Positions 1-9,284 of a stretch of DNA of 60,021 nt are shown piece by piece. The position numbers and the translations under genes are program-made. How positions within the stretch are numbered: the first letter of the stretch is position 1; each line of letters starts with the position of its first letter. Source of the DNA: JABHIE01 sp964584805 (GTDB taxonomy: Bacteria > Planctomycetota > UBA1135); contig CAZPAY010000014.1 in assembly GCA_964584805.1 (NCBI GenBank), positions 1-60,021 on the forward strand. The letters run 5' to 3'. The notes beneath the pieces are model-generated. The model was not told the origin of the DNA and ran no database searches. It worked only from the letters and a program-made list of their open reading frames with translations.

Positions 1-184
1 GCCCGGGGCCAGACAGTGAATAAGCCACTTGCACGGCATCGCCGGCGTTACAGCCACTGACCTCAATCGTAGCAGTCATGCCTTCGGTCAAATTATCGAC
101 CGAGAGCGTCTGGGCGTTTATGGATGAAAGCGGGGCCGCCAAAAGCAGGCCGAGAAGAAACAGGGGGGTACGGGGAATACGCAT
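1..184 (-). CDS. Secreted protein, N-terminal fragment
   Basis: The gene starts at an ATG (184 to 182) and runs leftwards off the window, so only about 61 residues are visible. The N-terminus MRIPRTPLFLLGLLLAAPLS is a clear Sec signal peptide, with probable cleavage after INA. The next residues (TLSVDNLTEGMTATIEVSG, then a cysteine, then VAYSLSGPG) have the same strand-rich pattern as the C-terminal domain ending the secreted peptidases at 35.7, 38.7 and 42.6 kb. I infer an exported protein made largely of that small domain. No enzymatic function can be assigned from this fragment. Confidence 0.7.
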   Translation of the reverse strand, partial: MRIPRTPLFLLGLLLAAPLSSINAQTLSVDNLTEGMTATIEVSGCNAGDAVQVAYSLSGPG

Positions 185-274
185 ACCTATATAAGAGCAG
201 GAAATCGATAAATGCGACATCCTTTTTTTGAGAAATCTAGAGCAAATCGGCCCTAACGGCACCCACTCGCGCCA

Positions 275-1666
275 CTAGCAAGAAAGAGAGAACACATCCC
301 GATCGGAAAGCATCGCCTGAATCCGCTCGGCATTGTCTTCAAAGCCTGCAACGCCCATCAATGAAAGGGCCGCGATTTTGCCGGCTTCCACGCCGGGCTG
401 GTCAAACGGGTCGATCTGCATGATGCCGCCCGCGATTGCGGTCGCGACCTCAAAGAAAGCGAAGAACTGCCCCACATGAAACGCGTCGAGTTTGCACAAC
501 TCCATCACGCAAACGGGGCGACCCGCGTCGAGCAAAGCCACCTCGGTGCCTTGACGCTCGGCCTCAAGAATGTCGGCAAACGACCGCGCACGCAGATGAC
601 GGAAAGCCTCAGAATCAGCAAATGGCTCGGGCACTTCTGTAGTCTTTGCAAATCGGCCTAACTTGACCATCGTATAAACCTTGTCATCAGGCCCTTGCGT
701 GAACAACTGCACCTGACTGTGCTGATCGGTCGCACCCACCGCGGTGACAGGAGTCGGCCCAACATGGACGACATCACCGGCCAGATTGACTTTTTTGCCC
801 AGCGACTCGGCCCAAAGCTGCGCGAACCAATCGCCCATCAGCCGCAGGCGGTGTGCATAAGGGAAATGCACATGAATCGGCTTGCCCGACTCCATATACA
901 GCACATGCGCCAGCGCCCAAGCCGCAGCGGGGTCGGCCTCAATCGCGCAGTCATCGCGCAGGTTCTTATCCACTCGCGCCGCGCCCTCAAGCATCGATTG
1001 CGTATCCAGCCCGGCCATCTCGCTCATGAACAAACCCACGGGTGACAAGACCGAAAAACGCCCACCCACACCATCTGGCACGGGCAAAGTCGCAAAACCC
1101 ATCTCATCGGCCAACTTGCGGAAATGCCCCGTCTCAGGATCGGTGGTCAGCGTAAAGTGCTCGACGGCTTCCGCATCGGTCATCACACCTTTACGGACGG
1201 CGTCCCAGGCGACCAAAAACGCGGACGAAGTCTCAATCGTGCCGCCCGACTTGCTGATGACATTGAAATGCGTGCGTGCGGGGTCGATGCTCTCGAAAAA
1301 CTCGGCAAACCAGTCGGGGTCAACATTGTCGAGAATGTGCACACGCGGGTGGCCAGCTTGCGGCACCGTGTCTTGAAAAACGGGGGCCAAGGCCGCCAAC
1401 ATCGCCGAATTGCCCAGCGCCGATCCGCCAATGCCTAATACGACGAAATCGTCGATATCGCCTCGCTCAAGCAATGTCGCCGCGCGTGAGCGACAGGCCG
1501 CAAACAGCTCATCGCGCTCATGAAGCGTGCGCCACTTGGGCATATGGGCCAAATGAGCCTCACGAGCCGCAGCCGCACGAGGAAGCGCGGCCTCAAAAGC
1601 CGCACGCGTGAGGCGACCGTCAGAGCCGTCGCCGAAAAAACCAGTTAAATCGAGGTGAAGTGCCAT
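275..1666 (-). CDS. pgi: Glucose-6-phosphate isomerase
   Basis: Cytosolic enzyme interconverting glucose-6-phosphate and fructose-6-phosphate in glycolysis and gluconeogenesis. The sugar-phosphate isomerase (SIS) fold is recognisable: VVLGIGGSALGNSAML near residue 75, the phosphate-binding NVISKSGGTIET near residue 135, and a late segment with LRLMGDWFAQLWAESLGKK typical of bacterial Pgi. With 463 residues it falls within the bacterial size range. I chose the ATG at 1666 (MALHLDLTGFF) because the 16 extra residues from the upstream ATG at 1714 look non-coding and reach towards the divergent gene; neither start has a strong Shine-Dalgarno. It stands alone on this strand, divergent from the membrane protein starting at 1757. 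Confidence 0.93.
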   Translation of the reverse strand: MALHLDLTGFFGDGSDGRLTRAAFEAALPRAAAAREAHLAHMPKWRTLHERDELFAACRSRAATLLERGDIDDFVVLGIGGSALGNSAMLAALAPVFQDTVPQAGHPRVHILDNVDPDWFAEFFESIDPARTHFNVISKSGGTIETSSAFLVAWDAVRKGVMTDAEAVEHFTLTTDPETGHFRKLADEMGFATLPVPDGVGGRFSVLSPVGLFMSEMAGLDTQSMLEGAARVDKNLRDDCAIEADPAAAWALAHVLYMESGKPIHVHFPYAHRLRLMGDWFAQLWAESLGKKVNLAGDVVHVGPTPVTAVGATDQHSQVQLFTQGPDDKVYTMVKLGRFAKTTEVPEPFADSEAFRHLRARSFADILEAERQGTEVALLDAGRPVCVMELCKLDAFHVGQFFAFFEVATAIAGGIMQIDPFDQPGVEAGKIAALSLMGVAGFEDNAERIQAMLSDRDVFSLSC

Positions 1667-1756
1667 GTTTTCAGGGGGTATGCTAACGCAAGCCATCCGC
1701 GAAAGTCTTCCCATAATATAGGGATGTTTTTCGCGGGTAAATTCGTCATAAATTCG

Positions 1757-3781
1757 ATGCCTTCCCCCCGCTCAAAATCTGATTCTCGCAACGCTCCCTC
1801 TCAACGAGGTGGAGCTTCTCTCTTGGTGCTCGTCGCTGTGCTTGCCTTGCTCGGTGCGGCCCTTTTCTTGCTGATGAGCGATTCATCGCCGGCCCCGCGC
1901 CCGCAATTTCCGGTTTCAGCGACCGAAGCGCCCGCCCCTGAGCGCCCCGTGCCGACGATGGCAGAATTTGACGGCGGCGATGTTCCTGTTAAAGAGCGCA
2001 CCGAAATTGTCCTTTCAACAGACAACGGCCAAGTCACGGGCGGTTTAATCATCGGCCGCGTGGTCGACGACATCGGCAACCCCGTCGAAAATGCTTTGGT
2101 GGTTTTGAGCGAGCGTTACGGCATGGGGCATTCCTTTTTGGCTAATCTACCGAGCGACTCAAACGAAACGCATCCGGGCGCGAAAAAGCGCACAGACGAA
2201 AATGGTTTTTACCGTTTCCACAGCATGCCCGCGGGCAAGTCATTCGAGATGTGGGTGCGCCACAATGATTTCGCCCCCACTGCTGGGCCGACGGTCATTG
2301 TGCAAAAAGACCAAAAGCAAGAGTTGCCTCCCGTCGTCCTGCAGAGTGGCTTTGTCTTGCGCGGCATCGTGACGGACACGGGCGGCAACCCACTGCAGGC
2401 CACCGTTCAAATAACGATGCAGCAAGCATCGCTCTCGTCGCCAGGTTCAAATATTTCTAAAAATCTTGAGCTCGACCGCACGCTTGTGGTGACTGCAGGT
2501 TCAGATGGGCGATTCGAGATTCCGCGCGTGGCGCAAGGCATCTGGCGACTACGGGCTTCTTACGAAGGTTTTGGCAGTGCTGAAATCAACCCACTCGTCA
2601 TGATGAATGGCAAAGTGCCAGATGAGCAGCATGTTGAGCTCGGCCCCGAATACATCATTAGCGGTCGAGTTGTCGATGCGCAGGGTGCACCGGTTGCAAA
2701 CGCTCAGGTCAATACCGCACGCTCTCGCCCACGACCACCGATGAGTTTTGAGGCCGTAACTGACGAGCAGGGTGCGTTCACTTTGCGCGGCTTACCCAAC
2801 GGCATGTTTGGCATCTATGTCGAAGCTGACGGATTCAGTTCCGCACGGCGACCGAATGTTGAGGCAAGCAGTGATGATGTTGAAATTGTGATGCAAATCC
2901 GCGGCGGGGTTAGCGGGCGCGTCGTTCAACAAAATGGCTCGCCGCTTAGAGTGTTCTCGCTGACTATCCTCACGACACATCGCGGCACTCCGCAATACGG
3001 TGTAACTGGCAAACGATATAGTTTTCGCGATGACAACGGCAATTTCGAAATCGCTGACCTCGATCCAGGCTCCTATGTTTTGATGGCAGAAAGCGACGAC
3101 TTTGCGCCATCGTATTCTCCCGGATTCCGCGTTGACCGCGACATCGTTCAAGGCATTGATGTCACCGTTCGCAAAGGCGCGAGAGTTTTCGGCTTTGTCT
3201 ATGACAGCAACAGCGGCGAGCCCGTCTCCAATGCTGAAATCAGCATTCACGGTGTCGACTTCCAGAAAAGCATTATCAACAATCTTTTCGGTGGCGGCCT
3301 AGGCGACCCCAATAATGTGCCCGAAACTAAAACCAAAACGGGGCGCGATGGCAGTTTTGATATCAGCAATGTTTACCCCGGCGACATTGTCATTCAGATC
3401 AAGACTTCCGAGCACATCGCAGAGTATGTCAACATCAATCTCCAGCCTGGCGCTCGCTCAGATATGGGTTCGGTCAAATTGCGCCGTGGTGGCATTTTGA
3501 CGGGCATGGTCACGACATCCACGGGCAGACCTGGCGCGGGATGCACGGTCTATCTCACGAAACAATCATCCGCGGGTTTCTTTAACGAGCAGCTCACTGT
3601 CAATGCACGAGGCCAGTTTCGTTTCGCCGGTTTAGCTACAGGCGACTATGACATCGTTGCGATTTCCGCTGACACGGCGGGCGCATTCATGTTCCCGAAT
3701 GAATCCGACGGCAGCCGAAAACGACTTTATCTGACCGAAGGTAGCGTGACGAATGTTTCCTTGCGCGTGGGTTCTGAATAG
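1757..3781 (+). CDS. Membrane-anchored carboxypeptidase-regulatory-like repeat protein
   Basis: A 674-residue envelope protein. A basic N-terminus is followed by one transmembrane helix (about residues 18-40, ASLLVLVAVLALLGAALFLL), so the rest is probably periplasmic or surface exposed. The body holds about six CarboxypepD_reg-like beta-sandwich repeats, each opening with a pattern such as GRVVDDIGNPVENALVVL, SGRVVDAQGAPVANAQVNT or FGFVYDSNSGEPVSNAEISI and containing a D-x-x-G-x-F/Y turn. No catalytic motif was seen, so a structural, adhesive or scaffold role is inferred. The ATG at 1757 is preferred to upstream starts at 1655 and 1724, whose extra residues overlap the divergent pgi and precede the basic, helix-proximal N-terminus. 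The next gene follows after 18 bases, and a second, larger protein of the same class follows that, suggesting one operon. Confidence 0.85.
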   Translation: MPSPRSKSDSRNAPSQRGGASLLVLVAVLALLGAALFLLMSDSSPAPRPQFPVSATEAPAPERPVPTMAEFDGGDVPVKERTEIVLSTDNGQVTGGLIIGRVVDDIGNPVENALVVLSERYGMGHSFLANLPSDSNETHPGAKKRTDENGFYRFHSMPAGKSFEMWVRHNDFAPTAGPTVIVQKDQKQELPPVVLQSGFVLRGIVTDTGGNPLQATVQITMQQASLSSPGSNISKNLELDRTLVVTAGSDGRFEIPRVAQGIWRLRASYEGFGSAEINPLVMMNGKVPDEQHVELGPEYIISGRVVDAQGAPVANAQVNTARSRPRPPMSFEAVTDEQGAFTLRGLPNGMFGIYVEADGFSSARRPNVEASSDDVEIVMQIRGGVSGRVVQQNGSPLRVFSLTILTTHRGTPQYGVTGKRYSFRDDNGNFEIADLDPGSYVLMAESDDFAPSYSPGFRVDRDIVQGIDVTVRKGARVFGFVYDSNSGEPVSNAEISIHGVDFQKSIINNLFGGGLGDPNNVPETKTKTGRDGSFDISNVYPGDIVIQIKTSEHIAEYVNINLQPGARSDMGSVKLRRGGILTGMVTTSTGRPGAGCTVYLTKQSSAGFFNEQLTVNARGQFRFAGLATGDYDIVAISADTAGAFMFPNESDGSRKRLYLTEGSVTNVSLRVGSE

Positions 3782-3799
3782 CCGTAACCTGTGTCGCTC

Positions 3800-5077
3800 A
3801 TGCTTACTGCCACGACACTCACTCTCCTCGCCAGCTTTGCCCTACAAGAAGCTGCGCCGCGCACGGCGGCTCAACCCGCAACTGACCCGAACCAGGCTGA
3901 GTTAAGAGTAGATGATTTACGCGCTCACATCGAATTCTTCTGCTCGGAAGAGCTAGAAGGCCGCGAGCGTGGCCACCAAGGAGCCATTCGTGCCGGGCAG
4001 TATGTTGAGGCTCACTTTAAACAATTAGGGCTCAAGCCAATTGGCGATGATGGACTTTACCGCTTGCCGTTTACTGCGGGTGACTTGACCTGCTACAATG
4101 TAGTTGCCGTCCTTGAGGGCACGGACCCTGAACTGGCCGATGAGTATTTATTGATTGGTGGCCATCACGACCACGCGGGTCTGGGCGGCCAGGGTGTTGG
4201 CGCGATGGGTTTCGCAGGTGAGATTCATAATGGCGCCGACGACAATGCTTCGGGCGCTTCAGGTGTTTTGGAATTGGCTGAATATTTTGTGGCCCACCCG
4301 ACCACGCGGCCGATTATTTTTGCGACCTTTTCAGCAGAAGAGGCGGGCTTGCTTGGTTCAAAAGCCTTAGCTAAAGGCGACGAGTTACCGATTGCCAACA
4401 TCCGCGCCATGCTCAATCTCGACATGATTGGGCGCTCGGTTAAACGGTACCTTTTCATTGGCGGCATGGGCACGGCGCGCGAGTTTCACAAACGACTCGA
4501 TGGGATTTTAGAAGACAGCCCTTTTAAGATTGAGATTAGCGACCAAGGCGAAGCACCCAGTGACAACACTTCTTTTTACGAAGTGGGCATTCCATCCTTG
4601 TTCTTCTTTACCAATGTGCATGATGATTATCACTTGCCGACTGATGATGCCGACAAAATCGAATATGAGGCCGAAATCGGTATTTTGAACCTTGTGCGAG
4701 ATATTGCGGTCGAGCTCAACGACGGCGAGGGTGCGTTGTCTTTTAAGAAAGCACCCGGCATGGGCATGCCAAAAGATTTTTGGCAACGCAACATGGATCA
4801 CATGCGGCTTGTGCAAAAGCGATCCCAAAACCGTGGAAAATTTGGCATGGGCGTTGAAGTCATGGAAGACGGCCGTATTGCAGTAAACAAGGTCACTTCG
4901 GCGGCGAAAACGGCTCGAGTCAAAAAGGGTGACATCCTCGTTAGCGTGAATGACCGCATAATCGATAGTATCGCAGACCTCCGCCGCGCAATGGCCGGTG
5001 GTATGAAAGGCGACGCAATTACATTGACCGTCTTACGCAAAGGCAAGACCAAAGATTTAAAAGGCAAACTGAAATAA
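3800..5077 (+). CDS. Secreted M28 family zinc peptidase with C-terminal PDZ domain
   Basis: Predicted exported aminopeptidase-like metalloenzyme of about 425 residues. A short hydrophobic N-terminus (LTATTLTLLASFALQ) acts as a signal sequence. The M28 zinc ligands are visible in order: His in GGHHDHAG, Asp in NGADDNASG, Glu-Glu in FSAEEAGLLGS, Asp in LNLDMIGR, and His in HDDYHLPTDD. The last ~85 residues form a PDZ domain (FGMGVEVMEDGRIAVNKV, then KKGDILVSVNDRII), which probably binds peptide C-termini. A GTG start at 3791 is possible, but the ATG at 3800 fits the signal peptide equally well; no clear Shine-Dalgarno is seen for either. It lies between two carboxypeptidase-regulatory-like proteins on the same strand, so it may be co-transcribed and act in the same envelope compartment. 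Confidence 0.9.
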   Translation: MLTATTLTLLASFALQEAAPRTAAQPATDPNQAELRVDDLRAHIEFFCSEELEGRERGHQGAIRAGQYVEAHFKQLGLKPIGDDGLYRLPFTAGDLTCYNVVAVLEGTDPELADEYLLIGGHHDHAGLGGQGVGAMGFAGEIHNGADDNASGASGVLELAEYFVAHPTTRPIIFATFSAEEAGLLGSKALAKGDELPIANIRAMLNLDMIGRSVKRYLFIGGMGTAREFHKRLDGILEDSPFKIEISDQGEAPSDNTSFYEVGIPSLFFFTNVHDDYHLPTDDADKIEYEAEIGILNLVRDIAVELNDGEGALSFKKAPGMGMPKDFWQRNMDHMRLVQKRSQNRGKFGMGVEVMEDGRIAVNKVTSAAKTARVKKGDILVSVNDRIIDSIADLRRAMAGGMKGDAITLTVLRKGKTKDLKGKLK

Positions 5078-5121
5078 AGGCCTGCGCTGTTGGGGTATCT
5101 CCGTAACATGGGGAAGTTGCC

Positions 5122-8100
5122 ATGAAACGACTTACTCCCATCCTTCTTGTGTTGGTTTCGATTGCTGCGGCAATCCTTCTTCTTTCAGATTCCAAAGACC
5201 CCGCAGGAAGCGGTAACGGGCAAGAGGCCAATTCTGAGGCGATCACCGACACGACGGCTGAAACCAGTGCGTTGGATTCCCCCACCACTGCGCCAGAGAT
5301 TGCAGGCCTAGATGAGCTCGGTCGCACAGCTGCCACAGAACAACATTTCATCCGTGTTTTTGGTACCGACGGCAAGCCCGCTCAAAATGCACATCTTGTT
5401 TGGAAAACCAAAGAGGGCTTCCATGGTCTAGATTGCCCTGATGGCACTTTGCAACTCGATTCGGGGCAATGGCTTTTGGTTTCTGCCCTGCACGACGGCT
5501 CGTGGGCCGAGCCCATTGAGATTCTCCCTGAGCAAGAGCCTGGCAATGGGTTGCGACTCGACGCCAAACACCAAGCGGCTCAACTCCGCGTGTTGGCCGA
5601 CAATGCCACCGGCAACTCGCCACCCGCACTTGAGTTGAAGTGGCTCTCCCCTGCCAACTGGGAGAAAGACACACAGCAGGCCATCGATATGTGGCGCGAA
5701 TACTGGGCTGAGCAGCCCCGCCTTGACGCCGACGGCATTTTGACTTTGGCCAACATTCCACCGGGGCATTGGTCGTTTGGCGTCCGTGCTGAGGGCATGA
5801 CCGATGCCTCCTTCACCCTTGAGCTTCAACCGGGTGAGCAAGCGGAACACACGATTTCAATGTCAGAACAATCATGGCTCACGGCGCGCATTCTTGACGA
5901 AGACGGCCAGCCCATCGAGGGCAGTTGGGGCTTTTCCTTTGGTGACGCGGCGACATTCAACGACCCTCTCGTCAATGCAGACTTGGCTTGGTATGTCATT
6001 CCCAATAAAAAGCCAAAGCGTGCAATCACGGCCGACAGTGATGGCTTATTGCGCATCAGCCCTCAAGGCAAAGGCACTTGGCGCTTAGCGATTGCCGCCG
6101 ACGGCATGCTTCCTGCACTTTCTGCTGCCGCAACGGTCGCACCGGGGCAAACCGCTGATTTGGGCGACATCCATTTGGAGTCGGGCCGAGCACTTTCCAT
6201 CCGCGTGCTTGACCCTCAAGGCGCGACTGTAGTCAATGCCGCCCTCGAATGGATTGTTGGCGCACTGGACTCGCTCACGACTGTTCAAGGCACTTGGCGC
6301 GACGCGGGGCTTACCGATGAAAAAGGTGAGTTACACCTCACGGGGCTTCCCCCAACGGGCGAGCTCTCGATGCGGGTCAGCCACGATGTGTTTGCGCGTG
6401 TTTCCGCGACGCATACTTTTCAGCCGACACCTCAAGGCAAACGCGCGGGCGAAGTGGATCCCGAGTGGATTGAGTTAAAGATGGGGCAACCCTTCCGCGT
6501 CACAGGCACTGTTGTCGGCCCAGATGGTCAACCTTTACCCGAGGCCGATGTGCGCCTCACCCCAGGTGGCAATGAAGTTGATTTTTCTGTTTTCCGCGAG
6601 CAAGGCTCTCACGCAAAATTGACGGCCGAGGTCGACGAAAACGGGGCATGGGAAATTGCCAACACTCCACAAGGCACATGGAAAATCGTAGCCAAATCGG
6701 ATGACCACGCGATGTACTTGGGCGAAGCTTTCGAATTGTCCAGCGACCGACCGAGCCACGAGGAAATCTGCACGCTCACCAAAGGCGCTGAACTTACCGT
6801 TATCGTCCCAGAGGCCGTTGGCTCGCCTGCAACGGTGCGCCTCACCGTCACACGACTTGAGGGCGAAACGCGCAAATCCGACACTCTCGATGCGCAAGGC
6901 CGCGCGAGTTTCTCGCATTTGCCCGCGGGCGAATACCAAGTGCGAGCCATTTTCATCGAAGACATCGATGCGGGCGCCAATCGTCTCGATGACCTAAAAA
7001 TGCTCTATGAAATGGTCACGCTGGTCGAAGGTGATTGGAAAGAAATCGAGCTTGGCTCGAGTGGGGAAGCAGGCATCCTTGAAGGCACGGTGACGCAAGC
7101 CGGTGCGCCGGTGCCGGATCAAAGCGTTTTGCTCATCGGAGGCGGCGGCATGAAAACGGGCACTACTGATGCCACAGGCCGCTACCGCATCGAAGACATC
7201 ACGCCCGATCATTACCTCACGATGATTGGCGAAGTCGGCGGCGCGCAAGGCTCGACTGGCCATACCGTCACTATTGAAGTGGGCGCAGGTTTGCAAACAC
7301 AAGATTTCGAATTACCCGAGGCGACTTTTGAAATCCATGTCATGAACCAAAGTGGCGAGCCTCTCGCGGGTATCCCCGTAAATCTACGCGGCGAAGACGA
7401 GCCCATCACAAAAGGCGGAGGCACGCGCATCACCAACGTCGAGGGCAAGACCCATTTCCTTTATGTGCGCCCCGGTCGCTGGGTGGCCACGGTTGGAAAA
7501 GCGAGCATGCCCATTTTGGGTGAAGACGACATCAATGGCTCGACGGTTGTGCGCTTTGCCGTGTCTGACACCGGGTCGCCCGAACCCCTTGAAGTGCGTT
7601 TGAGTGCAGCCGCGACTTTTAAAGCGCGCGTGCTTGATCCCGACGGCAATGCCCTTCCCGGCGCGATGCTCTTCTATCTAGATGAAAGTGGGCAACCGCT
7701 AAGCAATCTCGCGATGAAGCCGACCAACAGTAAAGGCGTGGCTCAACTCAAAGGGCTACCCGCCGGCAAAGGTTTTATTCACGCGCGGCACCCACAGTTT
7801 GGCATTGCCGAGATTCCAGTCAGCCTCATCGGTGGCGAATCCACCAAGGCTGAGATTCGATTAACGCCTGGCACGATTCTGAAAGTGCAAGCCATCAACG
7901 CCGACGGAGAAGCGATTGCTGGGGTCTTCCCCGTCGCGATTGATGAGCGCGGCTCACCCGTGAGTATGCTGTTTGGTCTAAGTGAGGCGCAACAATTCAA
8001 TCTTGGGCTCAGCCAAGCCAAGCCGACACCGCTTGGGCCACTTGCGCCAGGTGATTACAAAATTGTCTTGGGCCGCGCCGGTGGGGTTTCGGAAACACAT

Positions 8101-8160
8101 CAGGTCACCGTGCCAGAGGGCGGCGGCGAGATGTCGGTTGAGTTGACCTATACGCATTAG
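5122..8160 (+). CDS. Large secreted carboxypeptidase-regulatory-like repeat protein
   Basis: A 1012-residue exported protein with a signal peptide or membrane anchor at residues 1-24 (MKRLTPILLVLVSIAAAILL), then a Ser/Thr-rich linker. The remainder is a chain of beta-sandwich repeats of the carboxypeptidase-regulatory type, recognisable from openings such as VTGTVVGPDGQPLPEADVRL, ILEGTVTQAGAPVPDQSVLL, IHVMNQSGEPLAGIPVNL and ARVLDPDGNALPGAMLFYL, each followed by a LPAG/TPxG-type turn. No catalytic residues were recognised; a structural surface role is inferred. The start is supported by a GGGGAAG Shine-Dalgarno just upstream. It follows the M28-PDZ peptidase by 44 bases and resembles the protein at 1757, so the three probably form one envelope cluster. 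Confidence 0.85.
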   Translation: MKRLTPILLVLVSIAAAILLLSDSKDPAGSGNGQEANSEAITDTTAETSALDSPTTAPEIAGLDELGRTAATEQHFIRVFGTDGKPAQNAHLVWKTKEGFHGLDCPDGTLQLDSGQWLLVSALHDGSWAEPIEILPEQEPGNGLRLDAKHQAAQLRVLADNATGNSPPALELKWLSPANWEKDTQQAIDMWREYWAEQPRLDADGILTLANIPPGHWSFGVRAEGMTDASFTLELQPGEQAEHTISMSEQSWLTARILDEDGQPIEGSWGFSFGDAATFNDPLVNADLAWYVIPNKKPKRAITADSDGLLRISPQGKGTWRLAIAADGMLPALSAAATVAPGQTADLGDIHLESGRALSIRVLDPQGATVVNAALEWIVGALDSLTTVQGTWRDAGLTDEKGELHLTGLPPTGELSMRVSHDVFARVSATHTFQPTPQGKRAGEVDPEWIELKMGQPFRVTGTVVGPDGQPLPEADVRLTPGGNEVDFSVFREQGSHAKLTAEVDENGAWEIANTPQGTWKIVAKSDDHAMYLGEAFELSSDRPSHEEICTLTKGAELTVIVPEAVGSPATVRLTVTRLEGETRKSDTLDAQGRASFSHLPAGEYQVRAIFIEDIDAGANRLDDLKMLYEMVTLVEGDWKEIELGSSGEAGILEGTVTQAGAPVPDQSVLLIGGGGMKTGTTDATGRYRIEDITPDHYLTMIGEVGGAQGSTGHTVTIEVGAGLQTQDFELPEATFEIHVMNQSGEPLAGIPVNLRGEDEPITKGGGTRITNVEGKTHFLYVRPGRWVATVGKASMPILGEDDINGSTVVRFAVSDTGSPEPLEVRLSAAATFKARVLDPDGNALPGAMLFYLDESGQPLSNLAMKPTNSKGVAQLKGLPAGKGFIHARHPQFGIAEIPVSLIGGESTKAEIRLTPGTILKVQAINADGEAIAGVFPVAIDERGSPVSMLFGLSEAQQFNLGLSQAKPTPLGPLAPGDYKIVLGRAGGVSETHQVTVPEGGGEMSVELTYTH

Positions 8161-8176
8161 CGTAGACTGCGGCGCA

Positions 8177-9100
8177 ATGTTTGCCGCCCTCCCCCAAGTT
8201 TCCCTTGCGCCATTTGCCGGCGCAGGCGAATTGGCTGCGTTGATGAGTGCAGTTGTTTGGGCAAGCGCGACGGTCATGTTCACCATCGCCATGAACAAAG
8301 GTGCGCGCGCGCGCGATGCGGTTTTGTTCAAAAACATGTTCGGCGCAATCGTATTGGCCGTTTTGGCATGGTTTCTTGGGCCTGCTCGCGGCGGCGGCGC
8401 AGCAGCAGACGGCACGGTTGGGTGGCTATTATTAAGCGGTTTTTTAGGGTTGAGCCTCGGCGATTTGTTTTACTTCATCGCGCTCGCTCACATCGGCGTC
8501 GGGCGCACGCTCATCCTGACGCAACTTACTCCCCTCTTGACAGCAATCTTTGCATGGCTTCTCTTTGATGAGGCCTTATCCGCAATGCAATGGGCGGGTG
8601 CCTCGCTCATCATTTGCGGCAGCCTCATCGCTGAAAGTCGGCGCGTCGAACGCACCAAAGCCGACAGCATCGGCATCATGGCCGCGCTGGCTTGCGTGCT
8701 CACTTTTGCACTCGGCAACGCCTTCACCCACGATGGGCTCGTTGGCACCGGACCTATCACCGCCACATCTTGGCGACTCGTCGGCGGGGCACTTGGCCTT
8801 TTGGTTTGGGCCTTACTCAAACGCGACTGGCCCAGCCTCAAAGCACCGTGGCAAAAGCAGACTTGGAAGGTCTTCCTCGTGCCATCCGCCGTCGGCACCT
8901 GGACGGGCATGGTCTTCATGATGGGCGGTTTCGCTTGGGCCAAGCAAGGAGTCGCCGCAGCGATGGCCTCATCGACCGTTTTGTTTTCCATCCCTCTCGC
9001 GATGATCTTCCTTCACGAAAAACCCGGTCTGCGCGGATGGCTTGGCGCTGGAATTTGCGTTGCAGGCGTCGCCGTCATGGGGATGGCCGTTGGTAGTTAG
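8177..9100 (+). CDS. EamA/DMT family inner-membrane transporter
   Basis: A 307-residue polytopic membrane protein with about ten hydrophobic helices in two homologous halves, the hallmark of EamA-type drug/metabolite transporters. Family segments are visible: LGDLFYFIALAHIGVGRTL followed by LTPLLTAIFAWLLFDEALS at the end of the first half, and STVLFSIPLAMIFLHEKPGL with LGAGICVAGVAVMGM at the end of the second. The substrate cannot be inferred; the family exports amino acids, nucleotides and other small metabolites. It starts 16 bases after the preceding repeat protein, so read-through is likely, but there is no obvious functional link. The downstream 184 bases (to 9284) lack a gene and hold a T/G-rich tract and small hairpins. 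Confidence 0.88.
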   Translation: MFAALPQVSLAPFAGAGELAALMSAVVWASATVMFTIAMNKGARARDAVLFKNMFGAIVLAVLAWFLGPARGGGAAADGTVGWLLLSGFLGLSLGDLFYFIALAHIGVGRTLILTQLTPLLTAIFAWLLFDEALSAMQWAGASLIICGSLIAESRRVERTKADSIGIMAALACVLTFALGNAFTHDGLVGTGPITATSWRLVGGALGLLVWALLKRDWPSLKAPWQKQTWKVFLVPSAVGTWTGMVFMMGGFAWAKQGVAAAMASSTVLFSIPLAMIFLHEKPGLRGWLGAGICVAGVAVMGMAVGS

Positions 9101-9284
9101 TGTTTTGTTGTTTTGTTGTTTTTAATGCTTGGGGTCGCCGAGTGGCCCGTCTGGGCGAACTTCGCTCGACAGGGGCTTGTTGCCGTCCCAAAGGAAGCTC
9201 GTACTGGACCAACAGCGCATAGAAACAAACAAAAACAACATTATCAAAACACAACGCAACACACAGGAGTTAACATTACTCACC

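Noticed and set aside
8300..8316. GC dinucleotide run (gcgcgcgcgc) in the EamA gene as a special element
   Set aside because: It encodes a plausible Ala/Arg loop between helices and is probably just composition.
9130..9215. A possible class II tRNA (GCCGAGTGG looks like a D-arm)
   Set aside because: No matching acceptor stem, anticodon arm or T-loop could be found downstream, so the resemblance is accidental.
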